A DNA stretch of 64,000 bases from Catenovulum sp. 2E275 (lineage in GTDB: Bacteria > Pseudomonadota > Gammaproteobacteria > Enterobacterales > Alteromonadaceae). Numbering within the stretch: the first letter of the stretch is position 1; every line of letters begins with the position of its first letter. Made by a program: the position numbers and the translations under genes. The stretch is from positions 235,961 to 299,960 of the forward strand of contig NZ_JAOPFU010000001.1 in NCBI RefSeq assembly GCF_025515275.1, read 5' to 3'. The notes below the pieces were generated by a model. It saw only the letters and a list, made by a program, of their open reading frames with translations, did no database searches and was not told the DNA's origin. Below are positions 44,497 through 54,472 of the stretch, one piece after another.

Positions 44497-47400
44497 TTAT
44501 TGGCAACTACTGGCTGCTGCGGCAATAATGTTTGTTGTGCCGGCAGAGTAGCTGGATAGATAAGGCGGCATCCCATTTTTACCCGCACTTGCTATTACAT
44601 AATCTCTGAGTGAGTCATTGGCTGTAAATAAGTTTTCGTTAATTGTATTTTGTGAAACAGAGTTATAATCGGCGAACATATTTGGCGTTGTGCCGACTTT
44701 AGTATCCAACGAAGCTGAATTACCCGATAGTTCACAATTTGCATTAGATTCAAAAACATAAGTGTTATTTATTTCTAAATTACCTTCTTTTACGGCCTCA
44801 TCAAACAAGTTAGTTTGCCAATCAGTTAAATCATCGCCTTTTGAGTTGGTGGCATTATTGATAATTAAGTTATTGTCTAATAACGCACTGCCGCCCACGC
44901 GCACACTTAAAATATCTTTGCGGTAACCATAAAACACATTATTAAATAAATGCGTTTGACCACGGCGTAACAAAGGCACCCTACGTAAGGTATTAAATGA
45001 GCTGGCACCAAAATATTCATCGGTAGTGACAAATAAGTTGTTGTGAATGCTGGTTCTGATTTGTGAGTTAATGGCTCTACTGTCACTTGAACCATGCAGT
45101 GCGGCGCGTTTTACATTAATTAATTTGTTAAATGAAACGCTGATATTGTAAGCGCCCACTTTCACATCAAATGCTGAATCACCTGTAGTATCAAATGTAT
45201 TTTGATGGATCCAGATATCGTGAGATTCACCGGTTGAACGGATCATATCTGGGTCAAGATCATGATCTTCGGTATGGCCAACTCCAATAAATTTATTATT
45301 GGTAATTATCACGTTTTCAGATGTGGTTGTGGCGGTACCGCTGCTATCTGCACCTATGGCAAAACCATTAAATACAAAGGTTGCGTTAGCACCACGCCCA
45401 TCAATCGTTGTATTACTGGCAATGACATAGTTGCGAATAGGGAGTGCTGCATTGTTTAGCTCTGTGTTAAAAAAGGTTTCTAAGCACTGTGCATCACTGA
45501 TATTATTTTTTTCGCACCAAGTTTGAGGTGAGCGACACTCGGTTTCGTTTAAACCTAATGCAGATTGCAAACTGGCATTAGTGCAATAAGGGCGATACAT
45601 CATAATTTGAGTTTCAGTTTTAAAATCGGCTTTATCAAATACAATCCAATTGTAATCAGTTGACGAAATCGCAGCTAAAATTTGCTCTTCCGGCTTGTTG
45701 TTTGTAATGATAATTAAATGACTGTCTCCGCTATTATTATAGCCACCGGTGGCATTTTCACCATAACCAACTGGTTTACCTAAAGAGGTTGCCAGACATT
45801 CAATGATTTCCTGATCGCTTTGTAATGATGATTCACGCCAGTTAACTTCTGGGTTGTTGATTAACTCTGCACAATTTGCGTCAGGGTAATTAATCACTCC
45901 GTTATCATCGCCGCCAGCTTGATTACTGTTATTGGCTGTTTCATCGGTTGTTGAAGACGAATTATCCGTTGTGTCAGTTGGATCGAGTGATGAGTTATCT
46001 GTTGTTGAACCGGCTGAATTGCCTTGAGTGTAATACGTTTCAAATTCAGCTATTTGAGGTGTAGCATTTGCCGAATCTATATAAAAACTGATTTTGTTTA
46101 AACTAACAGCGGTAAAACTAATTAATCCGTTTAATCCTGTGCCAGAAGCAAGTTCAGCATTATTATCTTCATTGATAACCCGCCAAGTTTGAATACTGCC
46201 AGCTGAGCCGGAGGTTTCAATTATATTGATTGCATTAATTTGCGAAGATAAGTTTTTAACAGAAATTCGACCGGTCGTTCCATCTGGTGACCAGTAAGTT
46301 GTTAAGTCTCCATCTTTAACATTTCCATAGCTTGATCCGCTGGCTTTTGAGCTGCCGTCTGCACCTGCTGATAATGAAAAGTTAGTATCTGACGGAGTGG
46401 GTTGCTCTGGGTTTTCTGGATCTGGGTTTTCAGTATCCGGTTCTTGCGGTTCAGGGTTATTTGGCTCTGGTTGAGTGCTTTCCCCTGTACCTTCAATTAA
46501 TGTGACGCCACAGCTTCCGTCTGAAATCGCCAGTGATTTATTCGCCCCGGCTGTATTATTAAGTAACTCTTTTACGCAACTTGCATCATCAAGCTGATAG
46601 TCGTATTCAATGGCAATGCTGGTGGTTGACTCCGGGTTTGATCCAGCTGGGTAGCTTTTATCACCTGCGGCGGACCAAGTGACAGAATCTGCCCAAATAT
46701 TACCGCTAACATCCCAATAACCCATATCATTAGTATAAAAAGTACCTAACGGGTTTTTCGCGTTTTCAAATACATTATTTTCTGCCTTTATTTGGCCGCC
46801 GATTCTTGGATTCATCCCTGATTCATTTAAACCATCATAGTGGTTATTAAAAGCATGAGCGGTTGCATGGCGAAGTAAAGGTGTACGAGAATCTATGTTT
46901 TGATAAATATTGTGATGAAAGGTGACAGGGCCATTATTACTGTCGCCATCGGTTGAGCCGACCAAACCGCCGCGGCCTGCATTTTTTAAAATACTGTAGG
47001 ATAAAGTGATATATTTGCTGTTGGCTTTCATGTCAAATAGCGCATCAAATCCCTCATTTTCACCGCCGCTCGCCTCTAATGTGACATGATCTACCCAAAT
47101 ATTGGATACATCTGATTCCATCCCGATTGCATCGCCACCATTTGATACAGGTGAGCCTGATTTTTTTACGTTTTTAACATGCACATTTTGAATAATAATG
47201 TTAGATGCTTTGCGAATATGAATCCCGATTTGATCAAATACAGCGCCACTGCCGACACCTAATAAAGTGATATTACTGATTTCTTTCAGCTCAATTACAT
47301 CTTCTGCGGTATTGCAACTATCGCCCGATACTTTGCTGGTATTGGTGTGATTAATGGTGCCTTCAATTTCAATAATGATAGGGGTATCACTGGATGCACG

Positions 47401-47736
47401 ACTACAAAGTGCCTGATGGATTTCGGTTCCTGTGGTTGCTTTGACCACTAAACCGCCTTCGCCACCTGTTGTTCCACCGTTTAAACTGGCTGCTCCGGTT
47501 GCGGTGTAAGCTTTATCTGCGGTATCCGGATTATCTGTTGGTGTCTCTGGTTCTTCAGGCTCGGTTGGGGTTTCGTTATCAGTATCTTCAGTATTGGTAT
47601 TCGTATTATTATTATTTTGATTACCGTTTTCGGTTTGTACTGAATCTTTTGTATCTGTATCAGACGAACCACCGGAGCAAGCTGTTAACAAACCAGCAGA
47701 TACGATAAATAAAGCATTTAAATAGAGTTTATTCAT
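44497..47736 (-). CDS. Lipoprotein double-catalytic PL1-PL1 pectate lyase with F5/8-type module
   Basis: 1079 residues. The lipobox LLTAC puts the lipidated Cys at 20, so the enzyme is anchored in the outer membrane. A long acidic Asn/Thr/Glu/Pro spacer (about 21-85) leads to PL1 domain 1 (about 90-420) with NGGDAIGM, WVDHVTLE and SRTPLLRH. Next are a Pro/Glu linker, an F5/8-type module (about 450-570) with DGDLTTYW, a Ser/Thr/Asp linker, and PL1 domain 2 (about 625-1079) almost identical to the second domain of the 37.4-kb enzyme. It is the likely cell-surface partner of the divergent TonB receptor. Pectin operators lie in the shared gap. Confidence 0.9.
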   Translation of the reverse strand: MNKLYLNALFIVSAGLLTACSGGSSDTDTKDSVQTENGNQNNNNTNTNTEDTDNETPTEPEEPETPTDNPDTADKAYTATGAASLNGGTTGGEGGLVVKATTGTEIHQALCSRASSDTPIIIEIEGTINHTNTSKVSGDSCNTAEDVIELKEISNITLLGVGSGAVFDQIGIHIRKASNIIIQNVHVKNVKKSGSPVSNGGDAIGMESDVSNIWVDHVTLEASGGENEGFDALFDMKANSKYITLSYSILKNAGRGGLVGSTDGDSNNGPVTFHHNIYQNIDSRTPLLRHATAHAFNNHYDGLNESGMNPRIGGQIKAENNVFENAKNPLGTFYTNDMGYWDVSGNIWADSVTWSAAGDKSYPAGSNPESTTSIAIEYDYQLDDASCVKELLNNTAGANKSLAISDGSCGVTLIEGTGESTQPEPNNPEPQEPDTENPDPENPEQPTPSDTNFSLSAGADGSSKASGSSYGNVKDGDLTTYWSPDGTTGRISVKNLSSQINAINIIETSGSAGSIQTWRVINEDNNAELASGTGLNGLISFTAVSLNKISFYIDSANATPQIAEFETYYTQGNSAGSTTDNSSLDPTDTTDNSSSTTDETANNSNQAGGDDNGVINYPDANCAELINNPEVNWRESSLQSDQEIIECLATSLGKPVGYGENATGGYNNSGDSHLIIITNNKPEEQILAAISSTDYNWIVFDKADFKTETQIMMYRPYCTNASLQSALGLNETECRSPQTWCEKNNISDAQCLETFFNTELNNAALPIRNYVIASNTTIDGRGANATFVFNGFAIGADSSGTATTTSENVIITNNKFIGVGHTEDHDLDPDMIRSTGESHDIWIHQNTFDTTGDSAFDVKVGAYNISVSFNKLINVKRAALHGSSDSRAINSQIRTSIHNNLFVTTDEYFGASSFNTLRRVPLLRRGQTHLFNNVFYGYRKDILSVRVGGSALLDNNLIINNATNSKGDDLTDWQTNLFDEAVKEGNLEINNTYVFESNANCELSGNSASLDTKVGTTPNMFADYNSVSQNTINENLFTANDSLRDYVIASAGKNGMPPYLSSYSAGTTNIIAAAASSCQ

Positions 47737-47824
47737 TTATATTGATCCCTGTTAGCTGTTTGGGGCTTTATATCAATAAAGTTTATCAGCTAAGTGAGTT
47801 AGAGGTTTTGCATTGTAAAACAAT

Positions 47825-47838
47825 TGCCACCGGTAGCA
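47825..47838. promoter_or_regulatory. Pectin-regulon operator
   Basis: TGCCACCGGTAGCA, 89 bp upstream of the lipoprotein lyase start in the divergent gap. Confidence 0.8.
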
Positions 47839-48075
47839 AATTGTTTTTGTTTAAAAAATGTATTTATTTTGTATCTTCTTAATCTAGTTAAATTAATTAC
47901 AGATGTAAATGTCTAGGGGGGCGTATTTTTAAATTTCCCCTCTCGATGATAATTTAAAATACTTGTTAAATAACAGTTCGTTATGTTTTCTACATTAAGA
48001 TAATTTATACTTTAAATTGGCTTTGTTTGTTTTTTGTTAATATAAATGTTGCATTTTTGGGGTTTGAAAATATAA

Positions 48076-48089
48076 TGCCACCGGTAGCA
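48076..48089. promoter_or_regulatory. Pectin-regulon operator
   Basis: TGCCACCGGTAGCA, 92 bp upstream of the TonB receptor start in the same 444-bp gap. Each divergent gene therefore has its own site at nearly the same distance. Confidence 0.8.
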
Positions 48090-48180
48090 AATTGGGCAGG
48101 TTTATTAAGAAAAGTCTATTTGTTACTTACTATAAATAATTCAAGCATATTTTTATTACATTCGAAGGAAGAACAAACGC

Positions 48181-51100
48181 ATGAGAGATACTAAAGCATT
48201 TAACTACAGCAAAATATTTGCTGGTATGTTGTTAACTGGGGCGCTTGTGCCTTTAGGTGCGTCAGCTGCAGAAAAAGGAGCTGATGAAGCCGAGGTGATT
48301 CAAGTAACTGGTTTTAGAAGTAGTTTGAATGCCGCCCTGATGTCAAAACGTGATGCTGTTGGGTCACGTGACGTTATATTAGCTGAGGATATCGGTAAAT
48401 TTCCTGACTTAAACGTGGCTGATTCACTTGCTCGTGTTCCAGGGATCTCAATGGAAGAAGATGGTGGTGAAGGTCGCCAAATTACGATTCGCGGTTTAGG
48501 CTCTCGTTTTGTTAAAACAACAATAAACGGTATGGAGTCAGCTTCTGCTGGTTCTGGCTCTGATGCGGGTGGTGGTTCCAATAAATCACGTGCTTTTGAT
48601 TTTAATATTTTTGCATCAGAATTATTTACAGAAGTAACGGTCGATAAATCACCATCAGCAGAACTTGAAGATGGTGGTATTGGTGGTAATGTTAATTTGC
48701 AGTCAGCAAGACCATTCCAATACCAAGGCACTAAGTTGTCTTATAATGTTAATGCTCGCTATAACGATATTGCAGCAGAAACAACACCTCGTATGTCTTT
48801 TATGGCAAGCCAAAACTGGGATAATAAATTTGGTATTTTAGGCTCGGTTGCTTATTCAAAAGGGGTAGTCCAATCAGAAGGTTCATCAACTGTTCGCTGG
48901 ACTGTGCTTAACCCTAAACATAATGGTGAAAAAGGTGATACGGATGCTTATGGCGATCCTAATTTACTCATAGAGCCACCAAAAACGATTATAGATGGCG
49001 ATGAAAACGGAATTTATGACGATGATTATTTAGATGGGAAATTTGTTCCGCGTATTCCTCGTTATTCAATTTATAGCCAAGAAAAAACACGCTTAGGTAT
49101 TACAGGTGCCGTTCAATATGCACCGACGGAAGATCTGACCATGAGCCTAGACTGGTTACATGCTAAGTTAGAAACAGACGTTAATGAATATCAATATTCG
49201 GTGCTAATGCGTGATAATAAAGGTACTGCCCCGGCTATTTATCCTGAGAATTTAGTTGCAGATGCGAATGGTAATATTGTCGCTGGCGCTTTTTCTAATG
49301 CACCTATTCGTTCAGAAGCACGTAAAGATAACTCTGAATCGACATTTAATCAGTTGTCTTTTAATGCTGATTGGTACATTAGCGATAAATTAAAAATGGA
49401 ATTTTTAGCAGGTGTTGGTACATCTGAACTTGATGTACCGTATCAGAATACATTTGCAATTGACTCAAATAATTCAGTTGTTGCTTATAGTTATGACAGT
49501 TCTGTTGATCCTATGGATTTGATTAATAATCAGGGGACAACTACAGCAACTGGGCAAATGAATATGGATATGCCATCATTTGCTTTTATTCCTAATCAAC
49601 CTCAATTTGCTGACGGTTCTTATGCTGGTGGAAGTTATACTTTAGAGCAGTCAAAAGAGGCGATGACAAATGGTTCTAATTATGACGTTGCATTAACTCG
49701 TACCGCTAGCCAAACTATCGAAAGTGAAAACAGCACACTCAAATTAGATTTCAGTTACGAGTTAAATGAGGAGTTTATCTTAAAGTTTGGGGTTAATTCA
49801 CGTTCATTTGAAACAGAGCAGCACTATTATCGTAACTATTACAAACGTTTAAAAGATACAGAAACTCGTGCAGCAAATGATCCTAAAGCCAGTACAACGG
49901 GTAACCGAGCGGAAACTTGGGCTGTTGACTATGATGCTGACGAGCAAGGTAATCCATATACAGGAATTGATTTAAACGGTGCTTTATATGCTACTACGCT
50001 TGATCAGCTAGGTATTGAATTTGGTAACTCAGTTTCTGTACCGGGCAGCTCTGCTCTCACTCAATCAACTTGGGTTGCTGCTGATTTTGACAAAATGATG
50101 GCTGCATTTGGTGATAAAGAATTTATGCAACGTCGAGAACGTTTTGATCAAACCTATAAATTAAAAGAAGAAGTAGATGCAATTTATTTCCAAACTGATT
50201 TCAATGGTGAAGTGGGTGGATTTGATGTTCGAGCGAATTTAGGTTTCCGCTATTTGGATAACAAAAATACCTCCTCAATAGCAAATAAAGATCATTATAA
50301 TTCAAATACTTTATTGGCAGGTTTTGGTGATGGTGCAAACTATAAAAATGGTTATGGCTGGGTGACAACTGTAAGTACCAGTAATAACTTTTTACCATCA
50401 TTAAATATTGCTGTTGATTTAACCGAGGACTTAGTTGGCCGCTTTAGTGCTTCAAAAGCAATTACTCGCCCAGCTTTATCTGATTTAGCTTCATCTGTTT
50501 CTGTGAGCGTGCCGTCAACTAATGCCGAGACTGGAGAAGAAAGTGGTGGTTCAATTAAAGTGGGCGCAGGCCCTTCTTTAAAGCCTTATGAAGCCACTCA
50601 GTTTGACCTAGGTTTAGAGTGGTATTTTGATCAAGAAGCTTTATTAGGCGCCGTTGTATTTTATAAAGATATTTCTGGTCTATCTAAAACAACTAAAAAT
50701 ACAACTTTAAGCCGAGAATTTCTTGAAGGGCTAAATGTTGATGTGGACGGTAATGAATTAATTACACCTGATACGGTTTGGTCTATTCAGAGCCTTGAAA
50801 ACACACCAGCAGAGGGTATGTGGGGTTATGAGTTAGTTTATCAGCAACCATTTACATTCCTACCAAAAGGGTTTGATGATTTTGGTATTATCGCTAATTA
50901 TACTTACATTGATTACACTCGTGATGTTGAAGACCCATTCACTGGTGAAATATTAAATTTAGTTGAGGAAGAAACTTCAAAAAATACTGTTAATACAACT
51001 CTTTATTATGAAGGTGATAAGTTTAGTGCTCGTGTTTCCTATAACTACAGAGAAGGTTATAACAAGCAGTATTTAAATGAATATAAAGACGAAGGGACTT

Positions 51101-51300
51101 TTGTCCGTGGTTATGATGACAAAGGTACTTGGAAATTCTCATCTCGTTATAAATTAGATGAAGATATGTCTGTGTCTTTTGAAATTATTAATTTAACGAA
51201 CGCAGAAAAGAAACAGTGGGGTAATATTTATAACCAACAACCAATGGAATATTTTGTAAATGGCCGCCAATTCTTAATTGGTTTACGTGGTTCATTATAA
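48181..51300 (+). CDS. TonB-dependent receptor for pectin oligomers (1)
   Basis: 1039 residues, outer membrane. Signal peptide to ..GASAAE (about 30); a TonB-box-like EVIQVTGFR (39-47); plug (about 48-175) with RQITIRGLGSRFVKTTINGM; then the barrel to the C-terminus GLRGSL. It belongs to the large carbohydrate-uptake receptors of Alteromonadales, Xanthomonas and Caulobacter. The pectin operator upstream and the divergent surface pectate lyase point to oligogalacturonides as substrate; this is inference. AAGGAAG ribosome site. A terminator follows. Confidence 0.88.
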   Translation: MRDTKAFNYSKIFAGMLLTGALVPLGASAAEKGADEAEVIQVTGFRSSLNAALMSKRDAVGSRDVILAEDIGKFPDLNVADSLARVPGISMEEDGGEGRQITIRGLGSRFVKTTINGMESASAGSGSDAGGGSNKSRAFDFNIFASELFTEVTVDKSPSAELEDGGIGGNVNLQSARPFQYQGTKLSYNVNARYNDIAAETTPRMSFMASQNWDNKFGILGSVAYSKGVVQSEGSSTVRWTVLNPKHNGEKGDTDAYGDPNLLIEPPKTIIDGDENGIYDDDYLDGKFVPRIPRYSIYSQEKTRLGITGAVQYAPTEDLTMSLDWLHAKLETDVNEYQYSVLMRDNKGTAPAIYPENLVADANGNIVAGAFSNAPIRSEARKDNSESTFNQLSFNADWYISDKLKMEFLAGVGTSELDVPYQNTFAIDSNNSVVAYSYDSSVDPMDLINNQGTTTATGQMNMDMPSFAFIPNQPQFADGSYAGGSYTLEQSKEAMTNGSNYDVALTRTASQTIESENSTLKLDFSYELNEEFILKFGVNSRSFETEQHYYRNYYKRLKDTETRAANDPKASTTGNRAETWAVDYDADEQGNPYTGIDLNGALYATTLDQLGIEFGNSVSVPGSSALTQSTWVAADFDKMMAAFGDKEFMQRRERFDQTYKLKEEVDAIYFQTDFNGEVGGFDVRANLGFRYLDNKNTSSIANKDHYNSNTLLAGFGDGANYKNGYGWVTTVSTSNNFLPSLNIAVDLTEDLVGRFSASKAITRPALSDLASSVSVSVPSTNAETGEESGGSIKVGAGPSLKPYEATQFDLGLEWYFDQEALLGAVVFYKDISGLSKTTKNTTLSREFLEGLNVDVDGNELITPDTVWSIQSLENTPAEGMWGYELVYQQPFTFLPKGFDDFGIIANYTYIDYTRDVEDPFTGEILNLVEEETSKNTVNTTLYYEGDKFSARVSYNYREGYNKQYLNEYKDEGTFVRGYDDKGTWKFSSRYKLDEDMSVSFEIINLTNAEKKQWGNIYNQQPMEYFVNGRQFLIGLRGSL

Positions 51301-51349
51301 AATTCTGTTTGTTATAGGTAGTTATAACACTTTTTTCTGAACTATATTC

Positions 51350-51378
51350 AAGGCTGTGTACATACACAGCCTTTTTTC
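51350..51378 (+). terminator. Rho-independent terminator after receptor 1
   Basis: AAGGCTGTGTA and TACACAGCCTT with CA loop and T run. Confidence 0.88.
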
Positions 51379-51454
51379 ATTTTTTAAATAATCTTCTTAG
51401 TTATCATTGATTAAAATACAATCTAAAAAATTTAAAAAATGTTATTTTTTTTAT

Positions 51455-51468
51455 TGCCACCGGTAGCA
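51455..51468. promoter_or_regulatory. Pectin-regulon operator
   Basis: TGCCACCGGTAGCA, 174 bp upstream of receptor 2. It shows that this receptor has its own regulated promoter after the terminator at 51350. Confidence 0.8.
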
Positions 51469-51641
51469 TTGTGGTGTATGGTTAAAAAAATGTTATTCAT
51501 TTTGTTGTTTAATGTTTTAGCCCAACTTATTTTTAGGGCTGATTACATTAATCTAAAATGTAAGTTTTAAACTGTTTTTTAAACAAAGTAGTGAATTTAT
51601 AAATTACAACGCCAAGTACTAAACACAGAGGAGATATAAGT

Positions 51642-54365
51642 ATGCAACGTGTTTTTAAAAAGAAAAAACTACTCACTTGTATGGGGCTTATTTTAGGTCT
51701 AAGTCCACTTACAAATACTATTGCTCAAGAAGCAGGGGCAGAAGAAAATATCGAAACCATTGAAGTTAAAGGTTTTCGGTCTTCATTAAACAAATCATTG
51801 GCAACTAAACGGGTGTCTGTCAACGCCAGAGATTCAATTGCTGCTGAAGATATTGGTAAGTTCCCTGATTTAAACATTGCAGAATCACTTCAGCGTGTTC
51901 CTGGTGTGGCAATTTCGCGTGAAGGTGGTGAAGGTCGCCAAATTACGTTACGTGGTTTAGGCCCATCATTTACTCGTACTACCTTAAATGGTATGGAAGT
52001 GCCAGCGAGTACTGATGGTACTGACTCTGGTGGTGGTGTAAACGGTGGTCGTTCGTTCGACTTTAACGTATTTGCTTCCGAATTGTTTAACCGCGTAGAT
52101 ATTCAAAAAACTTCAACTGCAAAAGCAGAGGAAGGTGGTATTGCCGGTACTGTTGATATGTATTCTGCTAAGCCATTTGATTCGCGTGGTTTCCATGTTG
52201 CGGCATCTGCACAAGGTGGCTATAACAGCATAACCGAAGAAATTGATCCTCGTATGTCCTTTATGATCAGTAATACATTTGCTGATGATACTTTTGGGGT
52301 CTTATTCTCAATTGCTAAATCTGAAAGAACTGTTCGTCAGGAAGGTTTTGGCACAGTGCGTTGGACTACACCAGCTAAAGATGGAAGTGGTCCGTATGCT
52401 GATACTTCATCTACTCAAGTGACTGGAGATATAGATGTAGGTAATTGTGAAATTGATGGTAATGCGGTAGATCCTGTTAATTGTTTATGGACTCCTCGCT
52501 TACCTCGCCCTGACTTTTTTGGTAATAAGCAAGATCGTTTAGGGATGACAACTTCAATTCAATATGCACCAACTGAAGATATTGTTTTAACTTTTGATGC
52601 ATTGCATTCTACATTAGATAACGATCGTACCATGTACAATATGTTTGAAATGTTCAGAAGTACTTTTGATGAAATCACTCCTGTTTCTATTACGGTCGCG
52701 CCAAATGGTAGTCAGGTACAGGCTGGTGTATTTGATAATGTGCAAAACCGTATTGAAAGCCGTCAACAAATTTCTGAAACTAAATTTAAGCAGTATGTAT
52801 TATCAGGTAAGTTTTTCTTAAATGATTATATGACGCTTGATGCTATGGTTGGTACAGCAGAGTCTGATGCTCGTTCGGAGCAATACCGCTATAATATGAC
52901 AGGTGAATATCATAGATTTGGGTTTGATTTTAGTGACAACTCAGATTCACCAGAGTTAAACTTTTTTGGTTATAACTATAATGACCCAACAAACTATGAT
53001 TTAACCGATGGCCGTTTACGTGCAACTGATGTTTTACGTGAAAACGATACAGCAAAAGTTGATTTCACTTATGACTTAGATTCTTTCATCTTAAAAGCTG
53101 GTGCTGCGTATAATGACAGAACAGTTACTTACTATGAAGAAGAAATCCAAGGCTTCCAAGATTTATCCAAAGGTAATGGAGACACAGCTGAAGGTTACAC
53201 TGAATTATTACCATACGACGATTATGGTAGTGGTTTTGATGGCGAAGATTTGCCTCGCTTTATTGTTGCAGATTTTGACAAAATCAAAGCTGATTTATTA
53301 CCGACCGTGTGGTCACCAAGAACCGGTAGTAACTGGATAGTCAATGAAAAAACATCTGCTATTTATGTTGATTTTGATAGTGAATTTGATATCGGTGATA
53401 TGTTATTACGTGCGAATGCTGGTGCTCGTTATGTTAAAACTGAAACTGACTCAACAGGTTACCTTGTAACAAATGGTGAGATTGAGCCAGTTAGTATCGG
53501 TAACAGCTATAATGACTTTTTACCGTCAGTCAATTTAGCTTTAGATGTAACAGACGATGTGATTGTCAGAACTGCATTATCAAGAACAATGACTCGTCCT
53601 AGTTTATCATCATTAAACCCAGGGGCACCTTCGTTTGACTATATTAATGCTCGTGTCTCAACAGGTAACCCATTCTTAGACCCATTTAAGTCTGATAATT
53701 TCGATTTAGGGGTTGAGTGGTACTTTGATTCAGAAGCATTAGTTGCTGCGACTTATTTCTATAAAGATATTAAAAACTTTATAGAAACAAACACAGTTGA
53801 GCGTTTAGTTGATCCTGCTTATTATGCGTTTATTGATGCTGACCCTCAATATGAAGCAAGTATTGCGCAAGATCCAAGAACTACACCTTATGAGCATAAT
53901 GTACCTGTGAACTTATCTGAAAGTAAGGTGAAAGGGATGGAGTTTATTTATCAACAACCATTTACTTTCTTGCCAGGTAAGTTATCTAATTTAGGCTTTG
54001 TTGGTAACTATACCCGCGTATCTGCGGATGGTATTACAGGTCTTTCTGAAAACTCATATAACGCGACTTTATATTATGAAGAAGAAACCTATGGTGCGCG
54101 TTTATCGATGAATAAGCGTGATGATTATATTACACGTACACCGGGTAGTAATGGTAACGCTGAGGAAGCAACTACAGGTCCTACTCATATTGATTTAAGT
54201 GCGTTTTATAACATCAATGAAAACTTAACGTTAACACTTGAAGTGATTAACCTGACAGATGAGTACGAGCGCTTATACACCACTGGTGATGGCGACTTAA
54301 ACTTAATGCGTGAATATAACCATACAGGTACTCAGTACTTCTTTGGTGCACGTTATAATCTGTAA
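51642..54365 (+). CDS. TonB-dependent receptor for pectin oligomers (2)
   Basis: 907 residues, same family as receptor 1 (shared plug motifs EDIGKFPDLN and EGGEGRQITLRGLG). Signal peptide to ..NTIAQE (about 29), TonB-box-like ETIEVKGFR, plug to about 170, barrel to the C-terminal GARYNL. It is distinct enough in the extracellular loops to recognise a different oligomer length or methylation state. GAGGAGA ribosome site. The GH28 gene follows after a terminator hairpin, so read-through may link them. Confidence 0.88.
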   Translation: MQRVFKKKKLLTCMGLILGLSPLTNTIAQEAGAEENIETIEVKGFRSSLNKSLATKRVSVNARDSIAAEDIGKFPDLNIAESLQRVPGVAISREGGEGRQITLRGLGPSFTRTTLNGMEVPASTDGTDSGGGVNGGRSFDFNVFASELFNRVDIQKTSTAKAEEGGIAGTVDMYSAKPFDSRGFHVAASAQGGYNSITEEIDPRMSFMISNTFADDTFGVLFSIAKSERTVRQEGFGTVRWTTPAKDGSGPYADTSSTQVTGDIDVGNCEIDGNAVDPVNCLWTPRLPRPDFFGNKQDRLGMTTSIQYAPTEDIVLTFDALHSTLDNDRTMYNMFEMFRSTFDEITPVSITVAPNGSQVQAGVFDNVQNRIESRQQISETKFKQYVLSGKFFLNDYMTLDAMVGTAESDARSEQYRYNMTGEYHRFGFDFSDNSDSPELNFFGYNYNDPTNYDLTDGRLRATDVLRENDTAKVDFTYDLDSFILKAGAAYNDRTVTYYEEEIQGFQDLSKGNGDTAEGYTELLPYDDYGSGFDGEDLPRFIVADFDKIKADLLPTVWSPRTGSNWIVNEKTSAIYVDFDSEFDIGDMLLRANAGARYVKTETDSTGYLVTNGEIEPVSIGNSYNDFLPSVNLALDVTDDVIVRTALSRTMTRPSLSSLNPGAPSFDYINARVSTGNPFLDPFKSDNFDLGVEWYFDSEALVAATYFYKDIKNFIETNTVERLVDPAYYAFIDADPQYEASIAQDPRTTPYEHNVPVNLSESKVKGMEFIYQQPFTFLPGKLSNLGFVGNYTRVSADGITGLSENSYNATLYYEEETYGARLSMNKRDDYITRTPGSNGNAEEATTGPTHIDLSAFYNINENLTLTLEVINLTDEYERLYTTGDGDLNLMREYNHTGTQYFFGARYNL

Positions 54366-54388
54366 TGAATGCTTTGAAATAAGCTAAT

Positions 54389-54417
54389 AAAATGGCCGGC
54401 TATTGTCGGCCATTTTT
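54389..54417 (+). terminator. Rho-independent terminator after receptor 2
   Basis: AAAATGGCCG and CGGCCATTTTT with an eight-base loop, 25 bp after the stop. Confidence 0.8.
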
Positions 54418-54472
54418 GTATTAAAAGCTTTTTGATGTTGAGCATTTTATTAAACATTCTGGAGTCTTAGTA

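Noticed and set aside
45741..45754. AGCCACCGGTGGCA, a 13 of 14 match to the pectin operator
   Set aside because: It lies deep inside the lipoprotein lyase coding sequence and encodes part of the conserved ATGGYN segment. The paralogue has a weaker match at the same place, so it is probably coding chance.
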